A stretch of DNA of 64,000 nt from assembly GCA_022447555.1 (NCBI GenBank), contig JAKVBF010000004.1:77314-141313 (forward strand). The letters are read 5' to 3'. This document shows positions 30,310 to 39,031 of the stretch, one piece after another; within the stretch, counting starts at the first letter, position 1; every line of letters begins with the position of its first letter. The notes below the pieces were generated by a model. It saw only the letters and a list, made by a program, of their open reading frames with translations. It was not told where the DNA came from and searched no databases. This DNA comes from Mariniblastus sp. Its GTDB lineage: Bacteria; Planctomycetota; Planctomycetia; Pirellulales; Pirellulaceae. The position numbers and the translations under genes are program-made.

Positions 30310-31770
30310 TTAACGAGACCGGATATCCCAATTCTTCCAAGGCTGAAAGTTTTTTTTACCGACGCCAAAAACGGGAATGCTATTTTCAGGTTGAAGCTTG
30401 CGATGGTTGACCAACCGACGGCTTAAGTCAGCAACCAGCTCGGGGTACTGATCCGCAACATTGACTGTTTCATGCGGATCTTTGCAGATTTCAAACAGAA
30501 ACACTTTGTGTTTTTGGCCAATCGCATTTTGTCCAATATCAGGTCCCACCACTACCAGTTTCCAATCTGCGGTCCTCACCGCAATCGTCTCTTTTTCCGC
30601 ACCCGCCTGACCGTGGTAAGAGTACCACTCGCGTTCCGGTAGCGTCGACGATCTGCCCTCTAAAAGTGAGCCTAACGATATACCGTCTAGGGCTTGGCCG
30701 CCCGTCCTATCGGCTTCCGGTGATAGACCAGCGCTCTCCAAAATCGTCGGAAAGATATCAATGTAACCCATCGTGTTTCGCAGCTTTCGCTGGCCTTGCC
30801 ACTTCAATGGCCACCGCACACTCGCAACGACTCGAATGCCCCCTTCAAACGTCGTTAACTTACTTCCACGCAGCGGGAGGTTATTCCCCTTGAATTGCGA
30901 TACACCACCATTATCACTAAAAATCCAAACTTGCGTGTTGTCTGATTCACCACTCCGTTCGATCGCTTCCAGAATCTTCCCGATCCCCTGATCCAACGAC
31001 CAGATCATGGCCTTCAGCCGGTTGACTTGGGCGACGTTACCATCCTTTTGATAGCGGGCGATCGCTTCCTGGGGTGCCTGAAATGGAGAGTGCGGGGCGT
31101 TAAAGGGTACGTAACAAAAGTAGGGGTCAGTCTCCGCCGCCGACTCCTCGATAAAACGCACCGCCGCATCAGCAATCAAATCGGTTGAATAACCCTGCTT
31201 TTCTGAGGGCTGGTAACCTTCGTGCCAGTCCCGCTGTCCGTCGCGCGTCAGATCAAAATAGTCAATTGCACCATTGTAATGGCCCTCAAAATGAGTGAAT
31301 CCTCGGGAAAGCGGATGCCACTTAATTTGATGATGCCCTAAATGCCATTTTCCAAAAACACCCCGTCGCTGGTAACCTGCGTTGGCCAGCACTTCTGGCA
31401 AACTCACCTCAGTTGTGGGTAACCCAAAATTACGCTGGGGAGGGATCACAGCGCGAGCCAAGCCAAATCGGATCGGGTATCGGCCGGTCAATAAGCCTGC
31501 TCGCGTCGGGGAACACATCGGGGCAACATAAAATTGATCAAGTTCTATTCCACTGGCAACGAATCGATCGAGACAGGGCGTTTCGGCAAAATCTGAATGG
31601 TAACTAACGGCTCCCCATCCCAAATCATCCGCCAAAATGACCACGACGTTGGGACGTTCAGCGCAGCTGCCGTGATCAGGAAAAGCCAGCAGCTTTTCAC
31701 TCGGCAAGAACAGCCAGCAAAAGCACGCAAAAGCAAACCAAGCCACTTCGATTTTAAAAGGAAATAGCAT
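30310..31770 (-). CDS. Sulfatase, arylsulfatase B-like, active site C-S-P-T-R
   Basis: An exported sulfatase of 486 residues. The N-terminus has a strong hydrophobic run (10-22) followed by A-F-P-D-H-G as a signal peptide. Metal ligands are D48 and D49 in L-A-D-D-L-G-W-G, and the nucleophile is C86 in C-S-P-T-R-A-G-L-L-T-G-R. F-G-K-W-H-L-G and I-F-S-D-N-G-G supply the remaining active-site residues. The ATG at 31770 overlaps the stop of the upstream sulfatase gene by one base (TGATG), so translation is coupled. Family members desulfate N-acetylgalactosamine or other sulfated sugars, but the substrate is not fixed. It is convergent with the molybdoenzyme gene, with 24 bp between. Confidence 0.93.
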   Translation of the reverse strand: MLFPFKIEVAWFAFACFCWLFLPSEKLLAFPDHGSCAERPNVVVILADDLGWGAVSYHSDFAETPCLDRFVASGIELDQFYVAPMCSPTRAGLLTGRYPIRFGLARAVIPPQRNFGLPTTEVSLPEVLANAGYQRRGVFGKWHLGHHQIKWHPLSRGFTHFEGHYNGAIDYFDLTRDGQRDWHEGYQPSEKQGYSTDLIADAAVRFIEESAAETDPYFCYVPFNAPHSPFQAPQEAIARYQKDGNVAQVNRLKAMIWSLDQGIGKILEAIERSGESDNTQVWIFSDNGGVSQFKGNNLPLRGSKLTTFEGGIRVVASVRWPLKWQGQRKLRNTMGYIDIFPTILESAGLSPEADRTGGQALDGISLGSLLEGRSSTLPEREWYSYHGQAGAEKETIAVRTADWKLVVVGPDIGQNAIGQKHKVFLFEICKDPHETVNVADQYPELVADLSRRLVNHRKLQPENSIPVFGVGKKNFQPWKNWDIRSR

Positions 31771-33194
31771 CAACGTTCTCGCCCATGTAAATGCTGCCCC
31801 TTTCGAGCTGCCTTCAGAGCCCTCTCTGTATCTACATCAGCTCCTGGGTCTTGCTGTTCAAACATCCAATAATCAAGGGCATCACTCAGTCTGTTTTTCG
31901 TCTCAGCCAACTCAGGTTGCTTGACGACATTATCCATTTCGTAGGGTTGGCTTGCAGTCCGATAGAGTTGCTCGGGAGGGCGTCGCATGTATCGCTTCAC
32001 CAACCGATAAACCTGCTTTTGTTCCAGCGGGTCGGCCCCCACCCAAGTGGCCCAGTATGGATTGTTCAACCTACCCCCTCCCATCAAGTGTTTCTCGACA
32101 TATATTTCTTGGGACAACAGATTGCGGATATAACGGTGCTTGCCATCGGTTACGGAGCGAATCGCATACCGAGGGCCTTCCGGTAAATTATTGTGCATAC
32201 CAAATGCAAAGTCTCGATGCCTGTCGGCCTGCCCTCTCAAAACAGAAGCAAAACTAGTGCCATCAAATGCATCGGATGGCTCGCCCCCTGCTAATTCAAT
32301 TAATGTGGGTGTGATATCTGCATACTGTACTAACGCATCCGTTCGCTTTCCTTTTGGAATTTGGCCAGGCCAAGAGACCACCAACCCCGTATGAAGCCCG
32401 GTGTTCCAATTGGTCCATTTGCATCCGGGAAACTGTGACCCCTGTTCCGAGGTAAAAATCACGACCGTGTTATCTCGCGCCCCTGTTTGTTCTAAAACCT
32501 CGAGAATCTCTCCTACTTGCTGATCCATGTAGGTGATTTCTGCTAAGTAATTTGCAAAGTGTTGCCGCGTCGATTCGGTATCGGCAAGATTCGGTGGCAA
32601 CTCCAATTCGCTAGGCGGGTATTGAGAGGCGTCTCCCATGGTCCAAGGTATATGCGGTTCGACGAGCGCAATGACCAAGCAAAATGGACTCCCATGCTTT
32701 TCTGGACTCATGTATTCACGAATCCCCTCAAGCGTGTGAGGGTTGGTTGGCTCCCGGACACAGTTGGAATCGAATCCGGCGACGGGATCAAAGGGAAATG
32801 CTTTTTTGGGCTTAACATGGACCTTACCCGCGATCCCGACTCGATACCCTAATGGTCTCAAATAGTGAGGGAGGCTCTGAGTGGTGGGCCGACTCGCTGA
32901 GTGGTTCCAAGCGCAGCCATTGGACATCGGGTATTGCCCAGTAAAAAGTTCCGCGCGACAGGGCTGACACATCGCAGAGGCTAAGTAAGCCTGGTTGAAA
33001 ACAAGACTCCGCTGGGCGAGGGCATCAATGTTGGGAGTCTTAGCGTTTTGACCTCCGTAAATCGCGAGATCGTTATAAGTGCAATCGTCCGCCATAATGA
33101 TCAAGACATTCGGTTGATCTAACGCGAGCGTTGTGGTGATCGGTAACAGCAATAACCCGAACAGAAACCAAACCAGCAATCGTACGACACTCAT
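31770..33194 (-). CDS. Sulfatase with unusual active site C-Q-P-C-R
   Basis: An exported sulfatase of 474 residues. The signal peptide R-L-L-V-W-F-L-F-G-L-L-L-L-P runs to about A-L-D (25). Metal ligands lie in M-A-D-D-C-T-Y (36-37). The formylglycine position is C76 in C-Q-P-C-R-A-E-L-F-T-G-Q. The residue three after it is Cys instead of the Ser or Thr typical of the C-X-[PA]-[ST]-R motif. The S-E-Q-G motif (usual S-D-x-G) has Glu where Asp is expected. It is first in a two-gene unit with the CSPTR sulfatase downstream. Function by family is sulfate ester hydrolysis. Activity and substrate cannot be inferred with confidence. Confidence 0.9.
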   Translation of the reverse strand: MSVVRLLVWFLFGLLLLPITTTLALDQPNVLIIMADDCTYNDLAIYGGQNAKTPNIDALAQRSLVFNQAYLASAMCQPCRAELFTGQYPMSNGCAWNHSASRPTTQSLPHYLRPLGYRVGIAGKVHVKPKKAFPFDPVAGFDSNCVREPTNPHTLEGIREYMSPEKHGSPFCLVIALVEPHIPWTMGDASQYPPSELELPPNLADTESTRQHFANYLAEITYMDQQVGEILEVLEQTGARDNTVVIFTSEQGSQFPGCKWTNWNTGLHTGLVVSWPGQIPKGKRTDALVQYADITPTLIELAGGEPSDAFDGTSFASVLRGQADRHRDFAFGMHNNLPEGPRYAIRSVTDGKHRYIRNLLSQEIYVEKHLMGGGRLNNPYWATWVGADPLEQKQVYRLVKRYMRRPPEQLYRTASQPYEMDNVVKQPELAETKNRLSDALDYWMFEQQDPGADVDTERALKAARKGQHLHGRER

Positions 33195-33409
33195 TTATCT
33201 ATCCCAAAAGAAACCAACGACAACCGGTTGCTGAAACACCCCCAGTAACGCCACCCCTAGTTTAGACGATTCCCTAGCATTCAGCCCTCACTTATTACTC
33301 CATCCGGTGGCATTTTCCAGTAAACTGTTGGGCGGCAATCCCGTAAGCCAGGCCCTGTCGAGCCACCTTTGAGCGGACAGGCTCGCAAAAACAGTAACGA
33401 AAGTCTGAC

Positions 33410-34279
33410 ATGAATCTGATGTGGACCCTAGCAATATTAATGACCGCCTGCCCGGTCATTGCACAAACACCATCCGAAATTTTCCTACTGGATATCCGAA
33501 CCGATCCAAAGGGTACTATTTCATTGACTCACCCCAAAAATATCAGCCAGCATCGGGGATATGACAACCAACCCTTTTTCCATCCATCGCAGCCTATTCT
33601 TTATTACTCGTCCTTTAATGACGACGGGCGGTCTGATTTACGTGGCTATAACTTAAACACGAAAGAAACAGAAGAAATCACCCGAACAAACGAACGAGAA
33701 TATTCACCCACCATCACACCCGATGGCAAACACCTCTCCTGCATTATTCAGCGAGATGACGACTCACAGGATCTAGGCAAATACCCGCTGGCAGGAGGGC
33801 CTGCCGAAGTCTTGATTGATTCTCTCAAAATTGGATACCACGCTTGGATGAACCCAAATGAATTACTGCTGTTCGTCCTTGGCGAGTCAATGACCCTGCA
33901 AATTTACAACTTAAAAAAGGGAAGCCACCGAGTACTGGCCAGCAACATTGGTCGTTCACTACACCGCATCCCAAGCCAATCAAAAATGAGCTTCGTTCAA
34001 AAAACGGAGAGCGGGGATGATTGGACCATCAGGACCTATGATATGAATTCACAGCAAATTAAAACACTGATCCCCACCTTAAAGGGACGAGAAGACCTAA
34101 CGTGGACGCCCGATGGAAGCCTATTAATGAGTGATGGAACGCAAATCTTTAGCTGGAACTTAAAAGAATCGACGCCTGCTTGGAAACCGATAGCGATGTC
34201 CTCCGCAAAGTTGACTGGAATAACGCGGTTAGCAGTCAGTCCCGACGGAAAAAAACTTGCTCTGGTGGCCGACGAATAA
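33410..34279 (+). CDS. TolB-like WD40/PD40 beta-propeller protein, exported
   Basis: A 289-residue protein with a signal peptide (M-N-L-M-W-T-L-A-I-L through A-Q). Propeller repeats are visible: 'D-N-Q-P-F-F-H-P-S-Q-P-I-L-Y-Y-S-S', 'E-Y-S-P-T-I-T-P-D-G-K', 'D-L-T-W-T-P-D-G-S-L-L-M' and the last 'L-A-V-S-P-D-G-K-K-L-A-L'. This spacing matches PD40 (WD40-like) blades of TolB and prolyl oligopeptidase N-domains. No hydrolase domain follows, so it is probably a protein-interaction module in the periplasm. It is a stand-alone gene with promoters not recognised. Confidence 0.75.
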   Translation: MNLMWTLAILMTACPVIAQTPSEIFLLDIRTDPKGTISLTHPKNISQHRGYDNQPFFHPSQPILYYSSFNDDGRSDLRGYNLNTKETEEITRTNEREYSPTITPDGKHLSCIIQRDDDSQDLGKYPLAGGPAEVLIDSLKIGYHAWMNPNELLLFVLGESMTLQIYNLKKGSHRVLASNIGRSLHRIPSQSKMSFVQKTESGDDWTIRTYDMNSQQIKTLIPTLKGREDLTWTPDGSLLMSDGTQIFSWNLKESTPAWKPIAMSSAKLTGITRLAVSPDGKKLALVADE

Positions 34280-34305
34280 GGCTCGCTGAATTCGGTTGAA
34301 ACCGC

Positions 34306-34770
34306 CTAGGGAGCTTTCGTTGTCGAGCTCTCCACCACGACCAACTCGTGATTTTGGACATCGTATTGATACACCCAATTACCGGGTAACACAGCCAATT
34401 CAATCTGATTGGCACGAATCACCTGCTCCATGAATTCAGCATGGTCTTTGGGATACCTACCCTTAGCGGCCTGGAAAAAATTCAATGCCTGTTGAACTTG
34501 AAGTTTCATCAGTCGCTCAACCGCTGGCTTGTACGCATTCATCGCACCGAGAGGGTTAAGCGGGCTGGTTGGCTTCATTTTGCCATCGCTGACTTTTGCC
34601 CCCGCAGCCGGATCATACTCGCCAATATCCTGCGTCGTTTGACCTATGATCCCCGTCGCGGTTGCTTCTCGTTTTGGCTCTTCTGGTTCCGCTGCAACAC
34701 GCGGATCCTTACATCCAGTCAGAACACAAAATAGCAATGACGCCAATCCAATCATCTCGAAACGATTCAT
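34306..34770 (-). CDS. Putative lipoprotein
   Basis: A 154-residue protein from ATG 34770. A short signal with lipobox L-T-G-C near residue 20 (L-A-S-L-L-F-C-V-L-T-G-C) predicts N-terminal lipidation. The 60 residues after it are Pro/Glu-rich and probably unstructured. The remainder has a helix with 'V-E-R-L-M-K-L-Q-V-Q-Q-A-L-N-F-F-Q' and 'G-R-Y-P-K-D-H-A-E-F-M', which resembles type II secretion pseudopilin C-terminal segments (GspG-like) seen in other planctomycete proteins. The last strands include W-V-Y-Q-Y-D-V. Its function is unknown. The N-terminal extension up to 34848 would block the lipobox signal. Confidence 0.7.
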   Translation of the reverse strand: MNRFEMIGLASLLFCVLTGCKDPRVAAEPEEPKREATATGIIGQTTQDIGEYDPAAGAKVSDGKMKPTSPLNPLGAMNAYKPAVERLMKLQVQQALNFFQAAKGRYPKDHAEFMEQVIRANQIELAVLPGNWVYQYDVQNHELVVVESSTTKAP

Positions 34771-34900
34771 AATATTCACTTGATCAAACCTATGTTTCAC
34801 AGCCGTTTCCGAGCCTGCCAAGATAACCGATCTCAGCGATTGTTTCACTGGCCGCAGCTAGACTTTTAAAATTCTGCACGAATTCTACCAAGATTGGGAA

Positions 34901-36226
34901 TTATCCCATTCGAAAGTTATGCATGTAGAGATCCAGTAATTCTTGACTGTCTTGCATCGAGAAATAAAAGGGGTCCGTTCGGATCCCAATTTTTAAAAGT
35001 CGTTTATAGGTGAAGATACCAACAGCCAATCGTGTCTTATCTCGCAATGGAGAAACCGCTGTCATATCATCCAGCCGAAGGTTTCCGCATTGCACTACTC
35101 CTTTTTCGCGAGGCAGATCTGCCTGAAACCTACGCGACTGGTCACCCGTATTAGAAAAAATGGCGGTCGCCAAACAATCATTACTAGCATAGCTGGTTTC
35201 CGCGTCCCGCAAATCAACCGGGGACTGCACTAGTAGTCGCATAAAAGGCGATTTGAGCCGCGAGTGCTTAACTCGAATCGCCTCCTCTCGCAAAAACGTA
35301 GACAATCCTTCCCGATCTTTAATCTGTTGATTACTCCGCCGAATAAAAGAACAGGTGACAACATTGATTGCAGAAAATGGGGGGTGTTCTGACTGTCTTA
35401 AATCAAGCGGCATGTTGATACAAATATCACCGGCCGGATTCTGTTGATTAGCTTCATTCCAATCCGCAAGAGTCACCAGCAACGTTTTTAGCAATCGGTC
35501 ATTTACCGTTTGGCCATCGTCTTGAGCTTTTAATCGCAGTTCCCGATACTCGGCCTTGTCAAAAGTATGTGACAAAAACCTCGGAAATTGAAAACGTTTC
35601 CCGGTCGGCTGACTCGAGTCTTTTTTAGGCGCCAGCGGCTGAGCGGTATCGTGCGATAATTTTTCGCCATCTTTTTCGACTAGCAACTCTCGACTGACAT
35701 TGGCGTTCAAACGCTTTCGCAAATCTTGGGGATCGATTTCTGGCAATGGAGCGACGTCGGCTCCCAAGGATTTGGCATAGTACCAAAACAGATCCCCGAA
35801 AAACTGATAGGCTCCAATGCCGTCCGTTGCGGTATGGTGGAAAGCGGCAACAATCACCGCCTGCTCCTGATTGTTTCGTCCCCAAATCCGCACACCAATT
35901 TCTTCCCGAAGGTTGATATAGGCTCCAGCTCCATTCACGTAGATCGGTTCATGCAAATCAGCCCATTCAATCTGGTTGTTGTAGCCTTCAGCATGCACCC
36001 AACAATCACGATTCGATTTGGCCGGGCGAATGACCGATCGTAACATCGGGTGCCGCAACAAAGCTTGGTCAAATGCGGACTGAAATGCCTGGCGATCGAT
36101 TTCGCCTGTCAGTTTGTATTCCATCACAAACGTCATCGGATAATTCGGAGAATCATCGACAAACATGTAAGACTCGAAAGGAGTCATGTGGAGAGGGAAT
36201 ACATCACGTTTTGTCGTAACAATCAC
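34901..36226 (-). CDS. Condensation-domain acyltransferase (PapA5/WS-DGAT-like)
   Basis: A 441-residue stand-alone condensation or acyltransferase domain. The catalytic H-H-x3-D-G motif is F-H-H-T-A-T-D-G-I-G-A-Y (about 130-140). A later segment, A-I-F-S-N-T-G-D, matches the D-F-G-W-like latch region only loosely. The domain is of the CoA-dependent acyltransferase fold used for ester or amide bonds in wax esters, polyketides and NRPS. No ACP, adenylation or thioesterase domain is attached or nearby. The start is read as GTG 36226; ATG 36187 is the alternative. The product is unknown. Confidence 0.75.
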   Translation of the reverse strand: MIVTTKRDVFPLHMTPFESYMFVDDSPNYPMTFVMEYKLTGEIDRQAFQSAFDQALLRHPMLRSVIRPAKSNRDCWVHAEGYNNQIEWADLHEPIYVNGAGAYINLREEIGVRIWGRNNQEQAVIVAAFHHTATDGIGAYQFFGDLFWYYAKSLGADVAPLPEIDPQDLRKRLNANVSRELLVEKDGEKLSHDTAQPLAPKKDSSQPTGKRFQFPRFLSHTFDKAEYRELRLKAQDDGQTVNDRLLKTLLVTLADWNEANQQNPAGDICINMPLDLRQSEHPPFSAINVVTCSFIRRSNQQIKDREGLSTFLREEAIRVKHSRLKSPFMRLLVQSPVDLRDAETSYASNDCLATAIFSNTGDQSRRFQADLPREKGVVQCGNLRLDDMTAVSPLRDKTRLAVGIFTYKRLLKIGIRTDPFYFSMQDSQELLDLYMHNFRMG

Positions 36227-36718
36227 TTAGACGTTTAACCTGAAATAAATAATTGGCTCAGATACAGGGAGATTTTCCAAAGAGGATCAATCGCGTTTCC
36301 TCACCCTCTTTTTTTACCTGATTTTAAGGATGGCCGGCAACATCAGCCCAACAATTCCAAAAGGAATTCCTCACCCCTACGATTTTGTCACAATTCTTCA
36401 AACTTCCCACGATAGTTTGAACCTCCGCCACGCCAAGCACCGCTTTTTGCCCACAAAATCGCTCGGTTGCAACGGTTGGTCGGCAAACCAGAGTGAAATG
36501 CGAACTACACCGACTGGGAATCCCACAAAGCTGCGTCAACGGAAATCCAGAGTTAAAGGCAAACTGGAAACCAGTTGAGATGTTTTGTCGCAAACAGGAC
36601 CATTTCCATAACATCCCCTGCCAACTGTAGAATGAGACGGATCGAGGACAAACTTTTTCCCTTGCCATACGAACCTGGCCGTCTTTAAACTACGAAATCT
36701 TTCATTTGCCATTTGATA
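36227..36718. other. 492-bp region between the condensation-domain gene and torD-like gene
   Basis: No supported gene. An inverted repeat TTCAAACT (36397-36404) / AGTTTGAA (36414-36421) with a 9-bp spacer is present; without a T-run it is not a terminator, so it may be an operator or chance. The region should contain divergent promoters for the two flanking genes. Confidence 0.45.
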
Positions 36719-37318
36719 ATGAGTAACCATCATTTGAACACGAACATAAACATTGAGCCCAATGACTGCTTGCAATTGGCCGCCGTCTACGAACTACTCA
36801 GCTGCCTCTGGCTCGAGGAGCTCAACGCGGAGCGTCTTGAGGCATTGGGCAGTAGCGAGCTACGTCAGGCGATCGAATCCCTAGGAGGATCGGTGCCAGC
36901 AGAGGCAAACGCCGAGATGGTCGAGACATTGGCGATTGACTACTGCCAATTATTCATTGGCCCCAAGGATCAACTGGCACCAATACAATCGGTCTACAAA
37001 TCCGGACAATTTCAATCACCCACCGCGGCATCCTGTAATCGATTCTACGAAATGGTATCGGGATACGAATTAAAATCGACCTTTCCAGACCATTTAGGAG
37101 TGCAGCTAGGGTTTATGTCGTTCGTTCTCAATCAAGCCGCCCATTCCGAATCGCGCGAAGCCTATCTGGAAATCGGAACGCAGTTTTACGACAAGCACCT
37201 CGGATGGACTGCTGACTACCTCAATGCGGTCGAGGAAAAAGCGACTACCGATTTTTACCGCGGATTGGCGATCATCACACGAGTTTTTTTAAAAGAGGAT
37301 TTTCATGAAACTAAGTAA
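36719..37318 (+). CDS. TorD/DmsD-family molybdoenzyme chaperone
   Basis: An all-helical 199-residue chaperone from ATG 36719. The TorD family signature 'Y-x-x-L-F-x-G-P' is I-D-Y-C-Q-L-F-I-G-P, with 'P-I-Q-S-V-Y' replacing the usual 'P-x-E-S-V-Y'. The helix with D-H-L-G-V-Q-L-G-F-M and the C-terminal L-G-W-T-A-D-Y also fit. TorD-type proteins bind the Tat signal of a molybdoenzyme and help cofactor insertion. The molybdoenzyme in this window is the obvious client, but linkage is inference because eight kilobases and five genes separate the start of the client gene from this one. The end overlaps the next gene by 14 bases. Confidence 0.85.
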   Translation: MSNHHLNTNINIEPNDCLQLAAVYELLSCLWLEELNAERLEALGSSELRQAIESLGGSVPAEANAEMVETLAIDYCQLFIGPKDQLAPIQSVYKSGQFQSPTAASCNRFYEMVSGYELKSTFPDHLGVQLGFMSFVLNQAAHSESREAYLEIGTQFYDKHLGWTADYLNAVEEKATTDFYRGLAIITRVFLKEDFHETK

Positions 37319-38294
37319 CATCCCCAATTGGAACTTTAAGGTTTGGATCTTGCTTTGGACATGTGTCCTTTTCCAGCTTTCTGGTGTGAGCACAGCCCAA
37401 ACTCGCCAATTCGAATTCACCTATGCAGCAACGATCGAAAGCATTCCCCAAGACTCTAATTTGAGAGTCTGGCTCCCCGTAGCGAAAACTTCAGAATTCC
37501 AAACCGTCCCAAGCATGGAAATTAAAATACCGGCCAATTATGAAATCAATCGAGATCAAAAATACGGCAACGAGATTTTGTATTTTGAAATTGACAACTG
37601 CCAATCTCAAGATCTTTCTTTTGAGATCCAATTCAAAGTGAATCGGAACAAAGCCAGCACAACGGGCAAAAACCCTCTTCTAAACAGCGAGGGCAAAAAG
37701 AAATTCTTGGAGGCCAATCGCCTCGTGCCAATTGACGGAGTCCCCCTTAAATTACTTGATGGCCAAAACTTCTCGGCAAACAATTTGGATTCTGCTCGTT
37801 TAATTTACGACGTTGTAGAAAATCACATGAAGTATGACAAAACTGAACCGGGATACGGTAATGGTGACGTTTTGTGGGCCTGTGACAGTCAAACGGGCAA
37901 CTGCACCGACTTCCATAGCCTTTTCATTTCACTAGCCCGCAGTCGTCAGATACCGGCTCGATTTGAAATTGGATTCCCAATTCCTGCCGATTCACAATCA
38001 GGTCCAGTCAAGGGCTACCATTGTTGGGCTTGGTTTTTGAATGACGCCAACCAATGGGTACCCGTCGACATTTCAGAAGCCGATAAACACCCAGAAATGA
38101 AGGATTTTTATTTCGGTAATTTAACGGCCGACCGAATCGCATTCTCAAACGGGCGAGATATAGAACTGGTTCCCAAGAACCAAAGTGGGCCCAAAAACTT
38201 CTTTGTCTATCCACATGTGGAAATAGACGGCAAACAGATGGCCAAAGACCAAATCAAGTTAAATTTTCGTTTTCGTGATATCGCTAACAAATAA
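37305..38294 (+). CDS. Exported transglutaminase-like cysteine protease domain protein
   Basis: A 329-residue protein with a signal peptide (V-W-I-L-L-W-T-C-V-L-F to about A-Q, 32). The transglutaminase triad is C200 in G-N-C-T-D-F-H, H239 in G-Y-H-C-W-A-W and D255 in W-V-P-V-D-I-S. The N-terminal 120 residues form a beta-rich domain. The ATG at 37305 lies inside the end of the chaperone gene, with AGAGGA five bases before it, so the two are coupled. It probably cleaves or crosslinks cell-envelope peptides. The link to the chaperone's client is unexplained. Confidence 0.85.
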   Translation: MKLSNIPNWNFKVWILLWTCVLFQLSGVSTAQTRQFEFTYAATIESIPQDSNLRVWLPVAKTSEFQTVPSMEIKIPANYEINRDQKYGNEILYFEIDNCQSQDLSFEIQFKVNRNKASTTGKNPLLNSEGKKKFLEANRLVPIDGVPLKLLDGQNFSANNLDSARLIYDVVENHMKYDKTEPGYGNGDVLWACDSQTGNCTDFHSLFISLARSRQIPARFEIGFPIPADSQSGPVKGYHCWAWFLNDANQWVPVDISEADKHPEMKDFYFGNLTADRIAFSNGRDIELVPKNQSGPKNFFVYPHVEIDGKQMAKDQIKLNFRFRDIANK

Positions 38295-38330
38295 CGGTAG
38301 ACCTGCGAGTGCCGAAACAAAGACAAAAAA

Positions 38331-38352
38331 ACCGCCGGCAATTACCGGCGGT
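38331..38352. terminator. Bidirectional intrinsic terminator
   Basis: ACCGCCGG (38331-38338) and CCGGCGGT (38345-38352) form an 8-bp perfect stem with a 6-nt loop. A-rich sequence lies before it and T-rich sequence after it, so it can end both the transglutaminase gene and the HU gene. Confidence 0.9.
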
Positions 38353-38381
38353 CTTCTTTTTTTAGAACGTTAAAAGCCGTT

Positions 38382-38708
38382 TTAGACAACCATGTCTTTG
38401 AGGCCTTTGAGTGGGCGAACTTTCACCTGACGACTTGCAGGTCGTGGCTTGGCCCAAACCATTTCGCCTGTTCCTGGATTCCGAACTTCGCGTTTTGGCA
38501 ACGCAGGACGGTCTTTGACAACAACTTTGCATAAACCAGGGATCGTGAACTGGCCGGGGCTACCCTTTTGACCAATGTTCTTTTCGATTTCCCCAGTCAA
38601 AGCTTCAAATACCGCAGCGATTTCCTTTTTGGTCAGCCCGGTAGCTTCCGCGATGTTGTTCATGATTTCAGACTTTGTAGGTGGTTTTGGGCCTTTTGCA
38701 GTGGCCAT
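38382..38708 (-). CDS. HU/IHF-family DNA-binding protein
   Basis: A 108-residue nucleoid protein. The helical dimerisation part (T-K-S-E-I-M-N-N-I-A-E-A-T-G-L-T-K-K) and the beta-arm motif R-N-P-G-T-G-E are present, with the arm hairpin intact and Pro at the tip for DNA intercalation. The C-terminal 10 residues are R-P-L-K-G-L-K-D-M-V, slightly longer than E. coli HU (90). A basic N-terminal extension of about 12 residues is planctomycete-like. The Shine-Dalgarno is a perfect AAGGAGG, which is exceptional for this window and fits high expression. Confidence 0.93.
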   Translation of the reverse strand: MATAKGPKPPTKSEIMNNIAEATGLTKKEIAAVFEALTGEIEKNIGQKGSPGQFTIPGLCKVVVKDRPALPKREVRNPGTGEMVWAKPRPASRQVKVRPLKGLKDMVV

Positions 38709-38717
38709 ATGTGATGT

Positions 38718-38724
38718 CCTCCTT
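38718..38724 (-). promoter_or_regulatory. Perfect Shine-Dalgarno of HU gene
   Basis: AAGGAGG on the minus strand, 9 bases before the ATG at 38708. Neighbouring genes have weak or no such site. Confidence 0.85.
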
Positions 38725-39031
38725 GGATATCGGTATTACGAAAAACACGGTTTCGGTCGCTAAAACGCGAATATTTGAGCGATTCAAGGCGATTTATCAA
38801 CTAGTTTGAAGGCTAAAACTCGGGAAAAGCCGCATTTTTTCGGTAAAAACCCTAATTTATTCAAAAAACAGGCCTCATATGGCCGTTTTCGGGCCCCATT
38901 TCATTCAGCTCGAAGGTCTCGGGACCTACGGCTGCCCCCCCTTTCCCACCCGATTTCGGATTGCTCATTCCAATAATACTGGGTCGAATTAAGGTAATGG
39001 TCAGCTGCCTTCAATTAGGAAAATAGAAATT
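38725..39031. other. Divergent region between HU and the DUF1592 gene
   Basis: About 300 bp with A/T-rich segments. The HU promoter is expected here, but no -35/-10 pair is convincing. No gene or repeat was found. Confidence 0.45.

Noticed and set aside
36324-36668. A 114-codon minus-strand frame upstream of the TorD-like gene
   Set aside because: Its composition is Cys/Trp-rich and irregular, typical of a chance frame. There is no ribosome-binding site.
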